Notes under the pieces: generated by a model
Databases searched by the model: none
Seen by the model: the letters and a program-made list of their open reading frames with translations, nothing else
What the model was told of the DNA's origin: nothing
In this document: positions 21,410-22,013 of the stretch, in pieces
How positions within the stretch are numbered: the first letter of the stretch is position 1
How the letters are laid out: each line of letters begins with the position of its first letter
Assembly (NCBI GenBank): GCA_043793345.1
Contig: JAYVXF010000084.1
Location: 1 to 22,013, forward strand
Length of the DNA: 22,013 bases
From: UKL13-2 sp043793345
GTDB lineage: Bacteria > Pseudomonadota > Gammaproteobacteria > Burkholderiales > Usitatibacteraceae
Direction: 5' to 3'
Translations under genes and position numbers: made by a program

Positions 21410-22013
21410 ATGTCGATACTTATCAATAAAAACACCAAGGTGATCACCCAGGGCATCACCGGCAAGACCGGCATGTTCCACACCAAAATGGGCAAGGAAT
21501 ACGCCAATGGCGCCAATTGCTATGTGGCCGGCGTCACGCCGAAAAAAGGCGGGCAGAAATATGAAGGCATTCCAATTTTCGAAACCGTGAAAGAAGCGCG
21601 CGCGCAGACTGGCGCCAATGCTTCCGTGATCTATGTGCCGCCGCCCTTTGCCGCGGCCGCGATCGATGAAGCGGTCGACGCCGGCATCGAACTGGTGATC
21701 TGCATCACCGAAGGCATTCCGGTGCGCGACATGATCAACACCCGCTACAAAATGCAGGGCAAGAAAACCATCCTGATCGGGCCCAACTGCCCGGGCGTGA
21801 TCACGCCGGACGAAATCAAGATCGGCATCATGCCCGGCCATATCCACCGCAAAGGCCGCATTGGCGTGGTCAGCCGCTCCGGCACGCTGACCTATGAAGC
21901 GGTGGGGCAGCTGACAGAGATTGGCCTGGGCCAATCGAGCGCGGTCGGCATCGGCGGCGACCCGATCAACGGCCTAAAGCACATTGACATCATGCGGATG
22001 TTCAACGACGACC
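21410..22013 (+). CDS. sucD: Succinyl-CoA synthetase alpha subunit, partial (C-terminus outside window)
   Basis: The first 201 codons of the alpha subunit, running off the right edge. It begins MSILINKNTKVITQGITGKTG; the GITGKTG loop (15-21) binds CoA. Further SucD motifs are GVTPKKGG (41-48), VIYVPPPFAAAAI (73-85), CITEGIPVRDM (98-108), IGPNCPGVITP (123-133) and GVVSRSGTLTYEAV (152-165). The catalytic phosphohistidine, near residue 246 in the family, lies beyond the window. The ATG at 21410 is 2 nt after the sucC stop, so the two subunits are cotranslated. Confidence 0.97.
   Translation, partial: MSILINKNTKVITQGITGKTGMFHTKMGKEYANGANCYVAGVTPKKGGQKYEGIPIFETVKEARAQTGANASVIYVPPPFAAAAIDEAVDAGIELVICITEGIPVRDMINTRYKMQGKKTILIGPNCPGVITPDEIKIGIMPGHIHRKGRIGVVSRSGTLTYEAVGQLTEIGLGQSSAVGIGGDPINGLKHIDIMRMFNDD

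Overview
The gene content and gene styles suggest a betaproteobacterium, most likely in or near the Burkholderiales. The evidence is two tripartite tricarboxylate transporter (TTT/Bug) solute-binding proteins, a lytic transglycosylase / NDUFA9-like / GST / cca gene string, a CHASE2 Ser/Thr kinase, DUF2889 next to sucCD, and moderately GC-rich coding sequence. I cannot assign a genus. No rRNA, tRNA, CRISPR array, transposase or phage gene was seen.

Left part (1-6646, all minus strand): a compact housekeeping-type gene string, transcribed right to left. It runs soluble lytic transglycosylase, NDUFA9-like SDR protein, glutathione S-transferase, CCA-adding enzyme, quinone oxidoreductase, and a Bug-type binding protein cut by the window edge. 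Spacings are short or overlapping (30, 46, 9, -4 and 74 nt). The 46-nt gap is filled by a heptanucleotide tandem repeat.

Middle part (6832-16703): a TerC-family membrane protein is preceded by a leader that can fold into nested stems. It is followed by a complete tctC-tctB-tctA transporter operon whose fourth gene fuses a cytidylate-kinase-like domain to a BON domain. A Crp/Fnr-type regulator with no cysteine lies convergent to this operon and divergent from oxalyl-CoA decarboxylase (oxc). The 256-bp divergent region carries two symmetric FNR-like boxes (RTTGA-N6-TCAAY). Formyl-CoA transferase (frc) follows oxc. After a 31-bp-arm inverted repeat comes a free-standing protein resembling the hydrolase domain of 10-formyltetrahydrofolate dehydrogenase. 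Read together, this looks like an oxalate uptake and catabolism locus: the TTT system could import the acid, Frc could charge it to oxalyl-CoA, Oxc could decarboxylate it to formyl-CoA, and the formyltransferase-fold enzyme could connect to the C1/folate pool. The Oxc and Frc identities are strong. The transporter substrate, the regulator's effector and the folate link are inference.

Right part (16889-22013, plus strand): a CHASE2-transmembrane-Ser/Thr kinase gene with an extended -10 promoter and a good intrinsic terminator, then a DUF2889 gene, then sucC and the start of sucD (succinyl-CoA synthetase, TCA cycle). sucD runs off the window. No gene-free stretch exceeds 300 bases; the longest is the 256-bp crp/oxc divergent region.
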